From Bdellovibrio sp. CG22_combo_CG10-13_8_21_14_all_39_27 (lineage in GTDB: Bacteria; Bdellovibrionota; Bacteriovoracia; Bacteriovoracales; Bacteriovoracaceae), in assembly GCA_002786715.1 (NCBI GenBank), contig PCTW01000061.1:124001-188000 (forward strand): a stretch of DNA of 64,000 bases, written 5' to 3'. Positions 1 to 8,334 of the stretch are shown here, piece by piece; the first letter of the stretch is position 1, and each line of letters begins with the position of its first letter. Below the pieces are notes generated by a model that ran no database searches, was not told where the DNA came from, and saw nothing but the letters and a program-made list of their open reading frames with translations. The translations under genes and the position numbers were made by a program.

Positions 1-2
1 GT

Positions 3-143
3 GAAGGTTGCTTTTCATTTGAAGGTAAATTGAGTGACCAGGTTTTAGTCTTTGCTGAAATTGTAAATCACCGCCTCACTTATAAAATTCAGGACCTGGA
101 AACAGGGAGTGAATTTGTAGCTCTTGAAGCAAACTGTAAATAA
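3..143 (+). CDS. C-terminal fragment of an unrecognised protein, truncated by the window edge
   Basis: An open frame runs from the left edge to a TAA at 141-143 and gives 46 residues ending in LEANCK. The only visible features are a Cys near the start and one at the end, and an alternating hydrophobic/polar pattern that would suit a beta-rich secreted or barrel protein. A strong hairpin terminator follows 10 bp later, which supports this being the real end of a gene. I do not recognise the family and too little is visible to assign a function. Confidence 0.5.
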   Translation, partial: EGCFSFEGKLSDQVLVFAEIVNHRLTYKIQDLETGSEFVALEANCK

Positions 144-152
144 AGTTTAAAT

Positions 153-182
153 AAAAAGGCCGCTTAAAGCGGCCTTTTTTTT
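153..182. terminator. Bidirectional rho-independent terminator
   Basis: GGCCGC (158-163) pairs with GCGGCC (169-174) across a 5-nt loop, with an A-run before and a T-run after, so it can act on both strands. It ends the partial plus-strand gene and also the convergent serine protease gene. Confidence 0.9.
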
Positions 183-197
183 AGTGCATTAAAGATT

Positions 198-1079
198 TTA
201 GAGATTTTTCAAAAACTGAATATTTGTGATTCTTGTCACATCTTCTCCACGACAGCCTGTGTTTGGGCATACGTTAGATACTCTACATCCATTTCTAGAA
301 ACAAAATCATTTTCACCACGAACGAGGATACCTTCGACTGTTCCATTGTCAGCATCGAAAACAGCTGAGCCTGAATTACCGCCATAAGTATCGAGGTTGG
401 CAACAAAGTAATATTTGTCATTGTTGTTGCGTACATTAGCACCATCAGCAATTTTAGTTGGAAGACCAGATGGATGGCCAATGACAACAAGTGGAGCGGC
501 ATCTGCAATCGTGTCATTCTTTCTGTAAGTTAGAGGCGAGCGGTCAGTAACAGCACGATCGAGTCTGATAAGTGCAAAATCATCTTGTGTCGAACGATCA
601 AGTTTGCGCTCAATCACTTCTTTACAAGAATAAACACTGGTTGCTGGAACTTTCATATTGATAGCTTCTGGAGCAGTAGGATCAATTTTGTAGTCAAAAA
701 CCCAAGCATACTGATCACAGTCATTTTGAGAGCGAATACAATGTCCGGCCGTTACAAGAAGATCTGGTCCAACTAAAAAACCAGAACACATAGCAGTTGC
801 AATTTGAGTTGCATAAGGTTCGCTTGCACAAACTCCAAATGAGTTTTGAAGAGAATCTCCCTTAATTTTATATTTGTTTTCTGAGCGAATGAGATTGAGC
901 TCTGAGTGATCAATCATTGCTGCTGTCGAACGAGAGAGCTCTACAAACATTGGATTGGTTGATTCAAAAACGTCTACTCGATTGTCGTCACCGTAAATGA
1001 CTTTTTCGCCAGAAGCGAAAGCATAACGAGCTCCCATTAAGAGAGTGAGAACTATGGCCAAAGATTTGATCATCTGCAT
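198..1079 (-). CDS. Secreted trypsin/V8-like serine protease
   Basis: Predicted exported serine endopeptidase of the chymotrypsin fold (S1/glutamyl-endopeptidase-like), 293 residues. A hydrophobic signal peptide ends near residue 22 (YAFA-S). The catalytic triad is visible as TAGHC (His113), DDFAL (Asp167) and GNSGS (Ser236). Several additional cysteines (84, 98, 114, 121, 152 and a C-terminal group) suggest disulfides in an oxidising compartment. I chose the ATG at 1079 because AAAGGA lies 8 nt upstream; an upstream TTG at 1085 is too close to that site. The substrate is unknown; in a predatory or scavenging bacterium it would be an extracellular digestive protease (inference). It converges on a shared terminator. 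Confidence 0.85.
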   Translation of the reverse strand: MQMIKSLAIVLTLLMGARYAFASGEKVIYGDDNRVDVFESTNPMFVELSRSTAAMIDHSELNLIRSENKYKIKGDSLQNSFGVCASEPYATQIATAMCSGFLVGPDLLVTAGHCIRSQNDCDQYAWVFDYKIDPTAPEAINMKVPATSVYSCKEVIERKLDRSTQDDFALIRLDRAVTDRSPLTYRKNDTIADAAPLVVIGHPSGLPTKIADGANVRNNNDKYYFVANLDTYGGNSGSAVFDADNGTVEGILVRGENDFVSRNGCRVSNVCPNTGCRGEDVTRITNIQFLKNL

Positions 1080-1164
1080 ATTCAATTCCTTTTGAAGGTG
1101 TTAGCGATGAGAAAAGTATGACTAAAATTGTTTGACTTCGACAACCTGTTTTAAATTTTATTTC

Positions 1165-1173
1165 TGTTATAAT
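1165..1173 (+). promoter_or_regulatory. Extended -10 promoter for the GNAT-nitrilase gene
   Basis: TGTTATAAT is a perfect extended -10 (TGnTATAAT) about 83 bp before the ATG at 1256. No good -35 lies 16-18 bp upstream, which fits an extended -10 promoter. The leader would be roughly 75 nt. Confidence 0.5.
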
Positions 1174-1255
1174 TTCCGACAGGATTAATAGGTTTTTAAC
1201 TTAAGACTAAAAGTGATATGGTCTATTGAATTTAAAGTTTGAGGAGATACTAACG

Positions 1256-2818
1256 ATGGTTGTTACTACAACAAAGAGACGCCCAAATACAAAACTTATT
1301 ATTCGCTCAGCTACGGTTGAGGATCTCGAAGGAATTTATAAGCTCGTTGAAAAAGTATATCCAGTTATGCCGCCATACCCCATAGATATGCTGCGTGGTC
1401 AAATTAATTCATATCCTGAAGGACATATGGTGGCCGTGTTTAATAATACGATTGTTGGTTACTCTGCATCAGTCAGGATATCAGGCAAAAAATGTTTAAA
1501 GCCTCATACCTGGCGAGAAATTACAGGGGGAGGTTATGGGTCAACCCATGATCCTGAAGGTGATTATCTCTACGGATATGAAGTGTGTGTCGATCCTGAA
1601 ATTCGAGGTTATAAAATTGGGCAACGTTTTTATAATGAAAGAAAAAAGATTGCCGCCTATCTTCGTTTGAAAGGAATCGCTTTTGCCGGAAGAATTCCTA
1701 ACCTCCATAAAAAAATGAAAGAAGTGGGGACCGTTGATAAATATTTAGAAATGGTTCAACAAAAGAAAATAAAAGATCCTGTATTGGGATTTCAGCTCAG
1801 AAATGGTTTCGAAATTTTAGGGTATTTCCAAAACTATCTTCCTTATGACAAAGAGTCGATGGGTTATGCTGTTCATTTGCTTTGGAAGAATCCTGCATAT
1901 ATCGATGAAAAAAGTATGGTGAAATCATCTCGTCAGCTTTATGTCGACAAAGTTCGAGTTGCAACAGTTCAATATGCTCAACGAAAAATCGAATCATTCG
2001 AGGAATTTTCAAACATCGTGGGTTATTTTGTAGAAGTTACGAGTGAGTACAAATCAGACTTTGTGCTTTTCCCTGAATATATTACTTTGCAATTGCTTTC
2101 AATTGACAATGATGAAGTTCCTCCACATATCGCCATTGAAAAAATGACTTCTTACACTGACAAGATTAAAGATCTCTTTCAAGGATTGGCCCTCAAGTAT
2201 AACATCAATATCATTGCGGGCTCTCATCCTATGATTATCGATGGAAAGGTCATGAACATCTCTATGATTTTTTTAAGAGATGGTTCATACCATGAACAAC
2301 CTAAAATACACGTCACTCCAGATGAAGCCTATTGGTGGAATACACAAGGTGGTGACAAAGTTAAAGTTATCGAAACAGACTGTGGTCCGATCGGAGTTCT
2401 CATTTGTTATGACTCTGAATTTCCTGAACTCACTCGCCACTTAGTCGATCAAGGGATGAACATTCTCTTTGTTCCTTATTTAACTTCAGAGAGACATGGC
2501 CATTCTCGTGTTCGCTATTGCTGTCAGGCAAGAGCTGTTGAAAACCAAATTTATGTCGTAACCGCTGGAAACGTTGGAAATCTTCCTAAAGTTCACAATA
2601 TGGATATTCATTATGGGCAAAGTTGTATTATTACTCCATGTGATTTTCCCTTTGCCAGAGATGGTATCGCAGCAGAAACCACTCCCAACGTAGAAATGGT
2701 GGCCTTCGCAGATCTAAGACTTGATTCACTTTTAGAGTCTAGAGTTAGTGGGACAGTGAGAAACTTAAAAGATCGTCGTCATGATCTTTACACTGTGAAA
2801 TGGCTTAATAAGGAGTAA
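1256..2818 (+). CDS. GNAT acetyltransferase fused to carbon-nitrogen hydrolase
   Basis: A two-domain enzyme of 520 residues. Residues about 15-205 form a GNAT-type N-acetyltransferase (RSATVEDLEGIYKL start, VCVDPEIRGYKIGQRF acetyl-CoA binding region). Residues about 225-510 form a nitrilase-superfamily hydrolase with the full catalytic triad: Glu274 (FPEY), Lys350 (PKIH) and Cys384 (ICYDSEFPE). This fusion is a known family, but its substrate is not established; it probably hydrolyses and acetylates a small amide or amine. The ATG at 1256 is preceded by GAGGAG at good spacing, so the 10-residue upstream extension from a TTG is rejected. A small membrane protein follows after 3 nt, so they are probably cotranscribed. 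Confidence 0.88.
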   Translation: MVVTTTKRRPNTKLIIRSATVEDLEGIYKLVEKVYPVMPPYPIDMLRGQINSYPEGHMVAVFNNTIVGYSASVRISGKKCLKPHTWREITGGGYGSTHDPEGDYLYGYEVCVDPEIRGYKIGQRFYNERKKIAAYLRLKGIAFAGRIPNLHKKMKEVGTVDKYLEMVQQKKIKDPVLGFQLRNGFEILGYFQNYLPYDKESMGYAVHLLWKNPAYIDEKSMVKSSRQLYVDKVRVATVQYAQRKIESFEEFSNIVGYFVEVTSEYKSDFVLFPEYITLQLLSIDNDEVPPHIAIEKMTSYTDKIKDLFQGLALKYNINIIAGSHPMIIDGKVMNISMIFLRDGSYHEQPKIHVTPDEAYWWNTQGGDKVKVIETDCGPIGVLICYDSEFPELTRHLVDQGMNILFVPYLTSERHGHSRVRYCCQARAVENQIYVVTAGNVGNLPKVHNMDIHYGQSCIITPCDFPFARDGIAAETTPNVEMVAFADLRLDSLLESRVSGTVRNLKDRRHDLYTVKWLNKE

Positions 2819-2821
2819 AAG

Positions 2822-3178
2822 ATGAGAAAGCATAGTATTTGGATGGATATTTTTCTGACGTTGATCACAGGAGGGTTGTTTAATCTTTGGGTTCAAGTGA
2901 GACAAATTTGGGATGCCAATGAAATGTTAGACGATGATCGCTTTGGGATTTTTAAACTTATCTTTTTATCAATCGTCACTTTTGGAATCTATTTTGCTTT
3001 TCATGAGTATAAAATGACAAGGGCCCTTCATGAGCGGCTCTATAAAATGCGCTATCCTGAAATCGAGATTGCTTGTGGGATCGCCACTTTCTTTGCTATG
3101 TGGTTTTTCGTCGATAGCTATCAGCAAGTTTTGATGAATCAATGGATAGAGAAGCACCCTCGAGTCTCTTTAAGTTAG
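2822..3178 (+). CDS. Small membrane protein, DUF4234-like
   Basis: A 118-residue inner-membrane protein with three hydrophobic stretches: near residues 8-24 (LTLITGGLFNLWV), 45-62 (IFLSIVTFGIYFAF) and 85-102 (CGIATFFAMWFFV). The ITGGLFNLW and FGIYFAFHEYK patterns resemble DUF4234-type proteins. Function is unknown. The start ATG is 3 nt after the previous stop and its ribosome site (AAGGAG) sits in the end of that gene, so the two are translationally linked. Its stop shares a 4-bp TTAG overlap with the convergent oxygenase. Confidence 0.6.
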   Translation: MRKHSIWMDIFLTLITGGLFNLWVQVRQIWDANEMLDDDRFGIFKLIFLSIVTFGIYFAFHEYKMTRALHERLYKMRYPEIEIACGIATFFAMWFFVDSYQQVLMNQWIEKHPRVSLS

Positions 3179-3780
3179 TCGTTGCGGACCCAGCCAGTTA
3201 AAGCAAAGCGGTCTTTTTGGCACAAGAGAACTTCATGATGAAGATCTTTGGTCAAAAAGCAAACGAATCGACCTCCCAGAGGGGGAACTCGTATCAATTC
3301 TTTTTTTGTATCCAATGGAGAGTAAATAACAAGTTCTCCGCCGTCTTCCTTTTTATAATCTAAGTTGAGGTACAAAATGCAGGACAATTGTCTGGCAGTA
3401 TGTCCTTGAAATTGGTCGACGTGTTTTTTGTAATAGGTACCCGCGGGATAGAAACTAAAATGGCATTCAAAACGTTTTAATCCTGCAAAGAATGTTTTAT
3501 TGATTTGGTCAGTAAGCTCACCAATTATTTGAAGATATTTTTGGATCGATTTGTTGGGCTCATCCTCTTCAATCCAAGAAGTCCAATCTCCACGCACATT
3601 AATTTCTCTCTGTTGATTTGCCCCTCGACCTATCTTTGCAGGCTCAAAAAATTTGAGATTGTGGCGGCGCAAAGCTTCTTGGTACAAGATATTAAGATCG
3701 GTTTTATCCAAAAGATCATCTCTCACAAAAAAGCGATGATCTTCTAGCATAGTCATAAAATCTTCGGAGAATTTTTCCAT
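3175..3780 (-). CDS. 2OG-Fe(II) oxygenase (prolyl-4-hydroxylase type)
   Basis: Non-haem iron dioxygenase of the SM-20/PHD-like 2OG-Fe(II) superfamily, about 201 residues. The iron triad is visible: HVDQF (His, Asp), then HHEV (His) about 65 residues later, followed by RFALTGWVR with the Arg that binds 2-oxoglutarate. Its likely reaction is hydroxylation of a protein side chain, perhaps a prolyl residue; the substrate is unknown. The start is uncertain. An upstream TTG (3816) gives 213 residues but has no ribosome site and lies within the candidate -35. The ATG at 3780 lies exactly 7 nt after a candidate -10, suggesting a leaderless transcript. Confidence 0.8.
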   Translation of the reverse strand: MEKFSEDFMTMLEDHRFFVRDDLLDKTDLNILYQEALRRHNLKFFEPAKIGRGANQQREINVRGDWTSWIEEDEPNKSIQKYLQIIGELTDQINKTFFAGLKRFECHFSFYPAGTYYKKHVDQFQGHTARQLSCILYLNLDYKKEDGGELVIYSPLDTKKELIRVPPLGGRFVCFLTKDLHHEVLLCQKDRFALTGWVRND

Positions 3781-3787
3781 GAATAAG

Positions 3788-3816
3788 TGATTAGCCTGTT
3801 TCGAAGAATTTTCCAA
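3788..3816 (-). promoter_or_regulatory. Candidate promoter giving a leaderless oxygenase mRNA
   Basis: On the minus strand TTGGAA (3811-3816), a 17-bp spacer and TAATCA (3788-3793), followed by exactly 7 nt and then ATG at 3780. There is no Shine-Dalgarno before the ATG. The site lies just downstream of the terminator of the preceding gene. Confidence 0.35.
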
Positions 3817-3828
3817 GAGGGGGTTGAT

Positions 3829-3855
3829 AAAAAAAAGCCGCCTTTCGGCGGCTTT
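3829..3855 (-). terminator. Rho-independent terminator of the barrel gene
   Basis: GCCGCC (3837-3842) pairs with GGCGGC (3847-3852) around a 4-nt loop. Read on the minus strand it is followed by eight T residues. It begins right after the stop of the barrel gene at 3865. Confidence 0.9.
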
Positions 3856-3864
3856 GTAATTGAT

Positions 3865-4491
3865 TTACATAATATCAAAGGGAACTGAAACGCTGAGTAT
3901 CATTTCACTGGCACTATGTTTTCCAACCCCGTTAGTGGTATCGGGAAGATTAAGTTTCGTTCCAGTGCTCGTCGTTGCTTCATCATAAGTAAATGAGCGA
4001 TATTCAAGATTGATATTTACAAATGGTAAGCCAGTAAAGCCAGCGCCTAAACCAAAACCATTTCCATTGAATTTAGTTCCTGATGGAGTATAAACACCAC
4101 CGGTTCCACTATCTTTGTCCTTGAGTTCGGCGTTGAAATAATATGTGCCCCATACTCTTAAAAGAACAGGAAACTTAAATCCAACAAATGCGCCAAAAGC
4201 ATTAAAGTCATAAGCATCTTTTAATTTGGTCGTAGAGTTGTTAGTTTCATAATCATAGCTGGCCATATTGTAGTCGAGACCCATTTGCAGGCCAAAAGTT
4301 GAGTAGCCCAAGCGGCCACCATAATTGAGTCCTGAATAATCATATTTGTAATCAAAAGAACCAGATCCTGAACCAGTTTCTTTTGTATCTGCACTAAAAA
4401 TATAGCCAAGATAAGGCTCAATTAAAATGCCGGCTTGTGCTTGAGTGATGAGACTTAAGGCAATGAGAGACGCGAATATAAGCTTTTTCAT
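3865..4491 (-). CDS. Outer-membrane beta-barrel protein
   Basis: A 208-residue protein with a clear signal peptide (MKKLIFASLIALSL...AQA-G). The mature part alternates aromatic/hydrophobic and polar residues with many Gly and Tyr (EPYLGYIF, GLNYGGRLGY, GFGLGAGFTGLP), typical of an 8-10-strand OmpW/OmpA-like barrel. The C-terminus (VSVPFDIM) lacks the usual terminal Phe. It has a strong ribosome site (GGGAGGA) and its own promoter and terminator, so it is a single-gene unit. The exact family is not recognised. Confidence 0.75.
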   Translation of the reverse strand: MKKLIFASLIALSLITQAQAGILIEPYLGYIFSADTKETGSGSGSFDYKYDYSGLNYGGRLGYSTFGLQMGLDYNMASYDYETNNSTTKLKDAYDFNAFGAFVGFKFPVLLRVWGTYYFNAELKDKDSGTGGVYTPSGTKFNGNGFGLGAGFTGLPFVNINLEYRSFTYDEATTSTGTKLNLPDTTNGVGKHSASEMILSVSVPFDIM

Positions 4492-4519
4492 CTATCCTCC
4501 CTGATAGTAATTTAACTAA

Positions 4520-4525
4520 ATTATA
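4520..4525 (-). promoter_or_regulatory. -10 element for the barrel gene
   Basis: A perfect TATAAT on the minus strand 28 bp before the ATG at 4491, with a weak -35. It lies in the divergent gap to the lipoprotein gene. Confidence 0.45.
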
Positions 4526-4613
4526 TCAGATATTTGAATTCTTGTACTTACAAAGACGATCAATTTGCTCAGTTTCTATTGATCGAGAGATTTTCACCGA
4601 TAAGTTAAGTGCA

Positions 4614-6206
4614 ATGATTAAAGCTGTATTGTTAACAATTATTCTTGGCCTCACATCATGTTCGTTATCCGTTCAAAGACGCGGACCTGCCTCTGAACTG
4701 GATTGCTTCGAAACAATATCAAATATGATTAGCAAGAAAAACTCGTTTACATGGGTTCGCAAGCAAGTTCAAAGCCTGAAATGGCAGAGCCGAAGGGCCC
4801 AGCTTTCAATGCTGACCTGGTTTGCCCAAAATATTTGGGAGTCTCCTCAACTGGCGCAGGGAATGGCCCAGTTAATGACTGAGCTTAAACTTACCAAAGC
4901 AGAATTTGAGAAACTTCTACCAGATTTATCCAAAAGTAAGAGATTTCATTTTGACTATCGCTTTCCCAAAGTGGTGTTGATTGATAATGAAAGTGCTCAG
5001 TTTTTCAAGAAAGAGATAAGTGTTGATCAAATCGCGGAATTATTCAAATTGGATGATGAGTTTCTTGAGGTCTATCGAAATAACAGTCAAGAATCTCTTT
5101 TAACCGCTGGAGAATGGAATGAGCTTCTTGCTCAATTTAAGAAACTTGATGAAAGTGAAAGAGATAGTGTTGTCTTAGGGAGATTGATTCCTTATTTTTC
5201 GACGCTCGCACCAAAGGAAAGGGTGCTGGCGGTAAGAGAAGGAGCTTCTTTTTTAAAAGGGGATTCATCAAATCCTAGAGTCGTCACTTTCTATAAAAAA
5301 ATGAAGAAGTTTGAAGGATACCAAAAAAAATTGGAGATCAAGTTTCAGGGTTTAAGTGAGAGTGAAAAACAGATTAATGTCATGAAAGCTTTGAAGACCT
5401 ATGAGAATTTATCTCTTTCCTGTCGCTCAAAAGGGCAAACCTTTGCTAAACGACAAGCCGCTAAAAACGGAACAAAATTTTTTATGGGAGTTGGTTTGGT
5501 TTCTACTTCAGGCTCCTATTTTTATAATAATTGGGACAAAGAAAAAGATTCTAAATGGTACGGAAATTTGGGCTACGACATCGTTACTGCTTCTATTTTC
5601 AATTTCGCATTTGCTAAAATATTGGGCAACAATCAAAGTGGATTTGCTACAACCTCAGTTAAGTCATACGCGACATTTGCAGGACTGGATTTCTTAAGTG
5701 CACAAGCTTATTCAGAACTCTTTGGAGTGAGCAAGGACGATGCCGTTGAACGCTTGAATGAAATTGTTGCTCAACCGGAAGCTCGTGAAAAGCTCGAACA
5801 ATTATTCAATGAACTTGAGTCTGAAGATTTGGATGGAGATGTTCAAAAGGTTATTACAGATTTGAGTCAACTCAATGAAGTTTCAAGCTTGGAAGAGATG
5901 CTTGCAAGTGAAGAGACAAGAGAGAAATTAATCGAAGCGATTTCACTCGATATGTATTACAAAGATTCGGGAGATTGGATTCGCACTGGTGATAAGGGAA
6001 CTGATCGTTATCTTTTTCATCGCGCCTATGACAGCATTGGAACACCAAAAGGTATTGCTGTGGGAATGGTTATCTTTAATATTCTTTGTCGAGATGCCAC
6101 GAACCCTAAAAAAGCCTTGGCCAAAGCGCTTAGCATTTATATTGCTGACAAAATTGCATCCGACTTTATCTATTACAAACTTCGTCGCAAAGCTATTAAT
6201 TTATAG
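4614..6206 (+). CDS. Predicted lipoprotein of unknown function
   Basis: A 530-residue protein that starts, in the frame chosen here, with a lipoprotein signal (MIKAVLLTIILGL) and a lipobox LTSC; Cys14 would be lipidated. The remainder is charged and largely helical, with a hydrophobic stretch near residues 285-360 (FFMGVGLVSTSGSYF, ASIFNFAFAKILG) and Glu/Leu-rich helices around 380-460. I do not recognise the family. The frame extends 24 codons upstream to 4542, but that extension would bury the signal peptide. Its last 11 bp overlap the convergent paaZ gene. Confidence 0.65.
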   Translation: MIKAVLLTIILGLTSCSLSVQRRGPASELDCFETISNMISKKNSFTWVRKQVQSLKWQSRRAQLSMLTWFAQNIWESPQLAQGMAQLMTELKLTKAEFEKLLPDLSKSKRFHFDYRFPKVVLIDNESAQFFKKEISVDQIAELFKLDDEFLEVYRNNSQESLLTAGEWNELLAQFKKLDESERDSVVLGRLIPYFSTLAPKERVLAVREGASFLKGDSSNPRVVTFYKKMKKFEGYQKKLEIKFQGLSESEKQINVMKALKTYENLSLSCRSKGQTFAKRQAAKNGTKFFMGVGLVSTSGSYFYNNWDKEKDSKWYGNLGYDIVTASIFNFAFAKILGNNQSGFATTSVKSYATFAGLDFLSAQAYSELFGVSKDDAVERLNEIVAQPEAREKLEQLFNELESEDLDGDVQKVITDLSQLNEVSSLEEMLASEETREKLIEAISLDMYYKDSGDWIRTGDKGTDRYLFHRAYDSIGTPKGIAVGMVIFNILCRDATNPKKALAKALSIYIADKIASDFIYYKLRRKAINL

Positions 6207-8238
6207 GCTGCTTCGCTACTAGTGTGAGAATCGTTGCTAGGGCAACTGTTTCTCCAGTTTCATCATAAACATCGACTTGCCATTTTACGACCCCGCGAGG
6301 AATTTCATTTTCTCTTGGGTCTTGTCCCATTTTTTCTTTTACCGTTAAGCGGACACCAATCGTTGCTCCGACATATACAGGTTTGATGAAACGCAATTCA
6401 TCCAGACCATAATTGGCGAGAACAGGTCCCTTGGCCGGCTCAACAAAGAGTCCAGCTGCGGCAGAAATAATGAAATAACCGTGGGCCACTCGTTTTTCAA
6501 AGAGTGTTCCTTCGAGAGAAGTTTCATCACAATGCGCGTAGAAATGATCCCATGAAAGATTGGCAAAATTCACCACATCGGCTTCAGTCACAGTTCTTTT
6601 ATGAGTGGTATGGGTCTCTCCAATTTCGAGTTGTTCAAAATACTTCTTGAAAGGATGAACCAGTGTTGAGAATTGTTCTGCGTGAGTTTGATAAACTTGA
6701 GAGACTGCCGTGATCATGGTCGGATGACCTTGAATTGCCGTTCTTTGCATATAATGTTTGATTCCACGTATGCCACCCATTTCTTCGCCTCCACCAGCAC
6801 GTCCTGGTCCGCCGTGAACGAGTTGTGGCATGGGAGAACCATGGCCTGTCGATTCTTTCGCACAGTCTTTATTTAGGATGAGAATTCTTCCGTGATAAGC
6901 ACCACAACCAATCACCATTTGGCGTGCAAAGGACTTATCACTTGTAATAATTGATCCTACTAAAGAGCCTTGGCCCATACGTGCCAGTTGTATAGCTTCT
7001 GCTGTATCGTTATAAGGCATTAACGTAGTTACCGGCCCAAAGCATTCGACTTCGTGAACGAGTAAACTTTTAAGCGGTTGATCACAATAGAGGAGAGTTG
7101 GCGCAATGAAAGCACCTTTATTTTTGTCAGCTCCCATCACTTTAAAATCTTCATTTTGATAAACGACATCACAACAAGTTTTGAGCTGTTGAATTTTTTC
7201 TTTAACTTCTTTGAGTTGGTCAAGTGAAGCCAAGGGCCCCATTTTGACACCTTCAGTTTTTGGGTCACCAATTGTGACTTTGCCAAGACGGGCACTAAGA
7301 GCTTTTGTGACTTCTTCAACAAACTGACGAGGAATAATCGTTCGTCTTATGGCAGTACATTTCTGTCCTGACTTGACGGTGATTTCTCGTGCTACTTCTT
7401 TGATGAAAATTTCAAAGTCTTCTGATCCAGGAATGGCATCAGGTCCTAGAATAGAACAATTGAGAGAATCGGCTTCCATATTAAAAGGAACGGATTGGGA
7501 GAGAATTCGAGGATGTGATTTGAGTTTCAAACCAGTTGAGGCAGAGCCAGTGAAAGTCACAACATCTTGCATACCGACATGATCAAGCATGTCTCCAGCA
7601 CTGCCACAAATCAATTGAAGTGAACCTTTTGGCATAATGCCTGAAGCAATAATATCTTCAACGACTGCATTGGTGAGATAACTTGTGGCGGTTGCAGGTT
7701 TTACTACGGCTGGAACTCCCGCTAACCAATTGACAGCAATTTTTTCAAGCATGCCCCAAACTGGAAAGTTGAAAGCATTGATATGAATGGCGACGCCTTC
7801 TTTAGGAACGAGCACATGATGTCCCATGAATGTCCCCATTTTTCCCATGGGTTCAGGCTTGCCATCGAGAACGAGGTAATCATCAGGAAGTTCACGTCTG
7901 CCTTTTGAAGAGTAGGTGAATAAATTTCCGCAACCTCCTTCAATATCAATCCAACTGTCGATGCGAGTAGCACCAGTGGCATAGGAGAGTTGATAATATT
8001 TTTCTTTTCTCTCTAATAAATAAAGCGCTAATTGCTTGAGCTTGCGAGCGCGCTCGTGAAAAGTCATCGAACGTAAAGCAGGAGAACCTGTTTCGCGAGC
8101 GTAATCAAGAATATTTTTAAAATTGAGCCCCTCAGTTGAAGCATAGGCTACAATTTCAGAGTTTGAAGCATTTAAAAGGGCCGTTCCTTGAGAGTTTGGA
8201 GTTACCCATTCGCCTTGGATATAATGTTTTAGTTTCAT
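6196..8238 (-). CDS. paaZ: PaaZ-type oxepin-CoA hydrolase / aldehyde dehydrogenase
   Basis: A bifunctional enzyme of 680 residues, the usual PaaZ length. Residues 1-520 are an aldehyde dehydrogenase with catalytic Cys294 (GQKC) and Glu255 (MEAD), within one residue of the E. coli positions. Residues about 550-680 are a MaoC-like hotdog hydratase with the Asp564-x4-His569 dyad. In the phenylacetate pathway the hydratase opens the oxepin-CoA ring and the dehydrogenase oxidises the resulting aldehyde. AAGGAT supports the ATG start. No other paa genes lie in the window, so it may serve another CoA-aldehyde here (inference). Confidence 0.9.
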   Translation of the reverse strand: MKLKHYIQGEWVTPNSQGTALLNASNSEIVAYASTEGLNFKNILDYARETGSPALRSMTFHERARKLKQLALYLLERKEKYYQLSYATGATRIDSWIDIEGGCGNLFTYSSKGRRELPDDYLVLDGKPEPMGKMGTFMGHHVLVPKEGVAIHINAFNFPVWGMLEKIAVNWLAGVPAVVKPATATSYLTNAVVEDIIASGIMPKGSLQLICGSAGDMLDHVGMQDVVTFTGSASTGLKLKSHPRILSQSVPFNMEADSLNCSILGPDAIPGSEDFEIFIKEVAREITVKSGQKCTAIRRTIIPRQFVEEVTKALSARLGKVTIGDPKTEGVKMGPLASLDQLKEVKEKIQQLKTCCDVVYQNEDFKVMGADKNKGAFIAPTLLYCDQPLKSLLVHEVECFGPVTTLMPYNDTAEAIQLARMGQGSLVGSIITSDKSFARQMVIGCGAYHGRILILNKDCAKESTGHGSPMPQLVHGGPGRAGGGEEMGGIRGIKHYMQRTAIQGHPTMITAVSQVYQTHAEQFSTLVHPFKKYFEQLEIGETHTTHKRTVTEADVVNFANLSWDHFYAHCDETSLEGTLFEKRVAHGYFIISAAAGLFVEPAKGPVLANYGLDELRFIKPVYVGATIGVRLTVKEKMGQDPRENEIPRGVVKWQVDVYDETGETVALATILTLVAKQPIN

Positions 8239-8334
8239 AGGCCATCCTTGAAAATTGCTAATGACGCAATGTGAATTAAAAAAGAAAATGCACCTCTAGC
8301 TTAGGCGCGATATGATTGAACGAAAAGGGGTATT

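Noticed and set aside
236-517. 93-residue minus-strand frame inside the serine protease gene
   Set aside because: It lies wholly within the protease coding sequence in another frame, with no ribosome site and no protein-like features.
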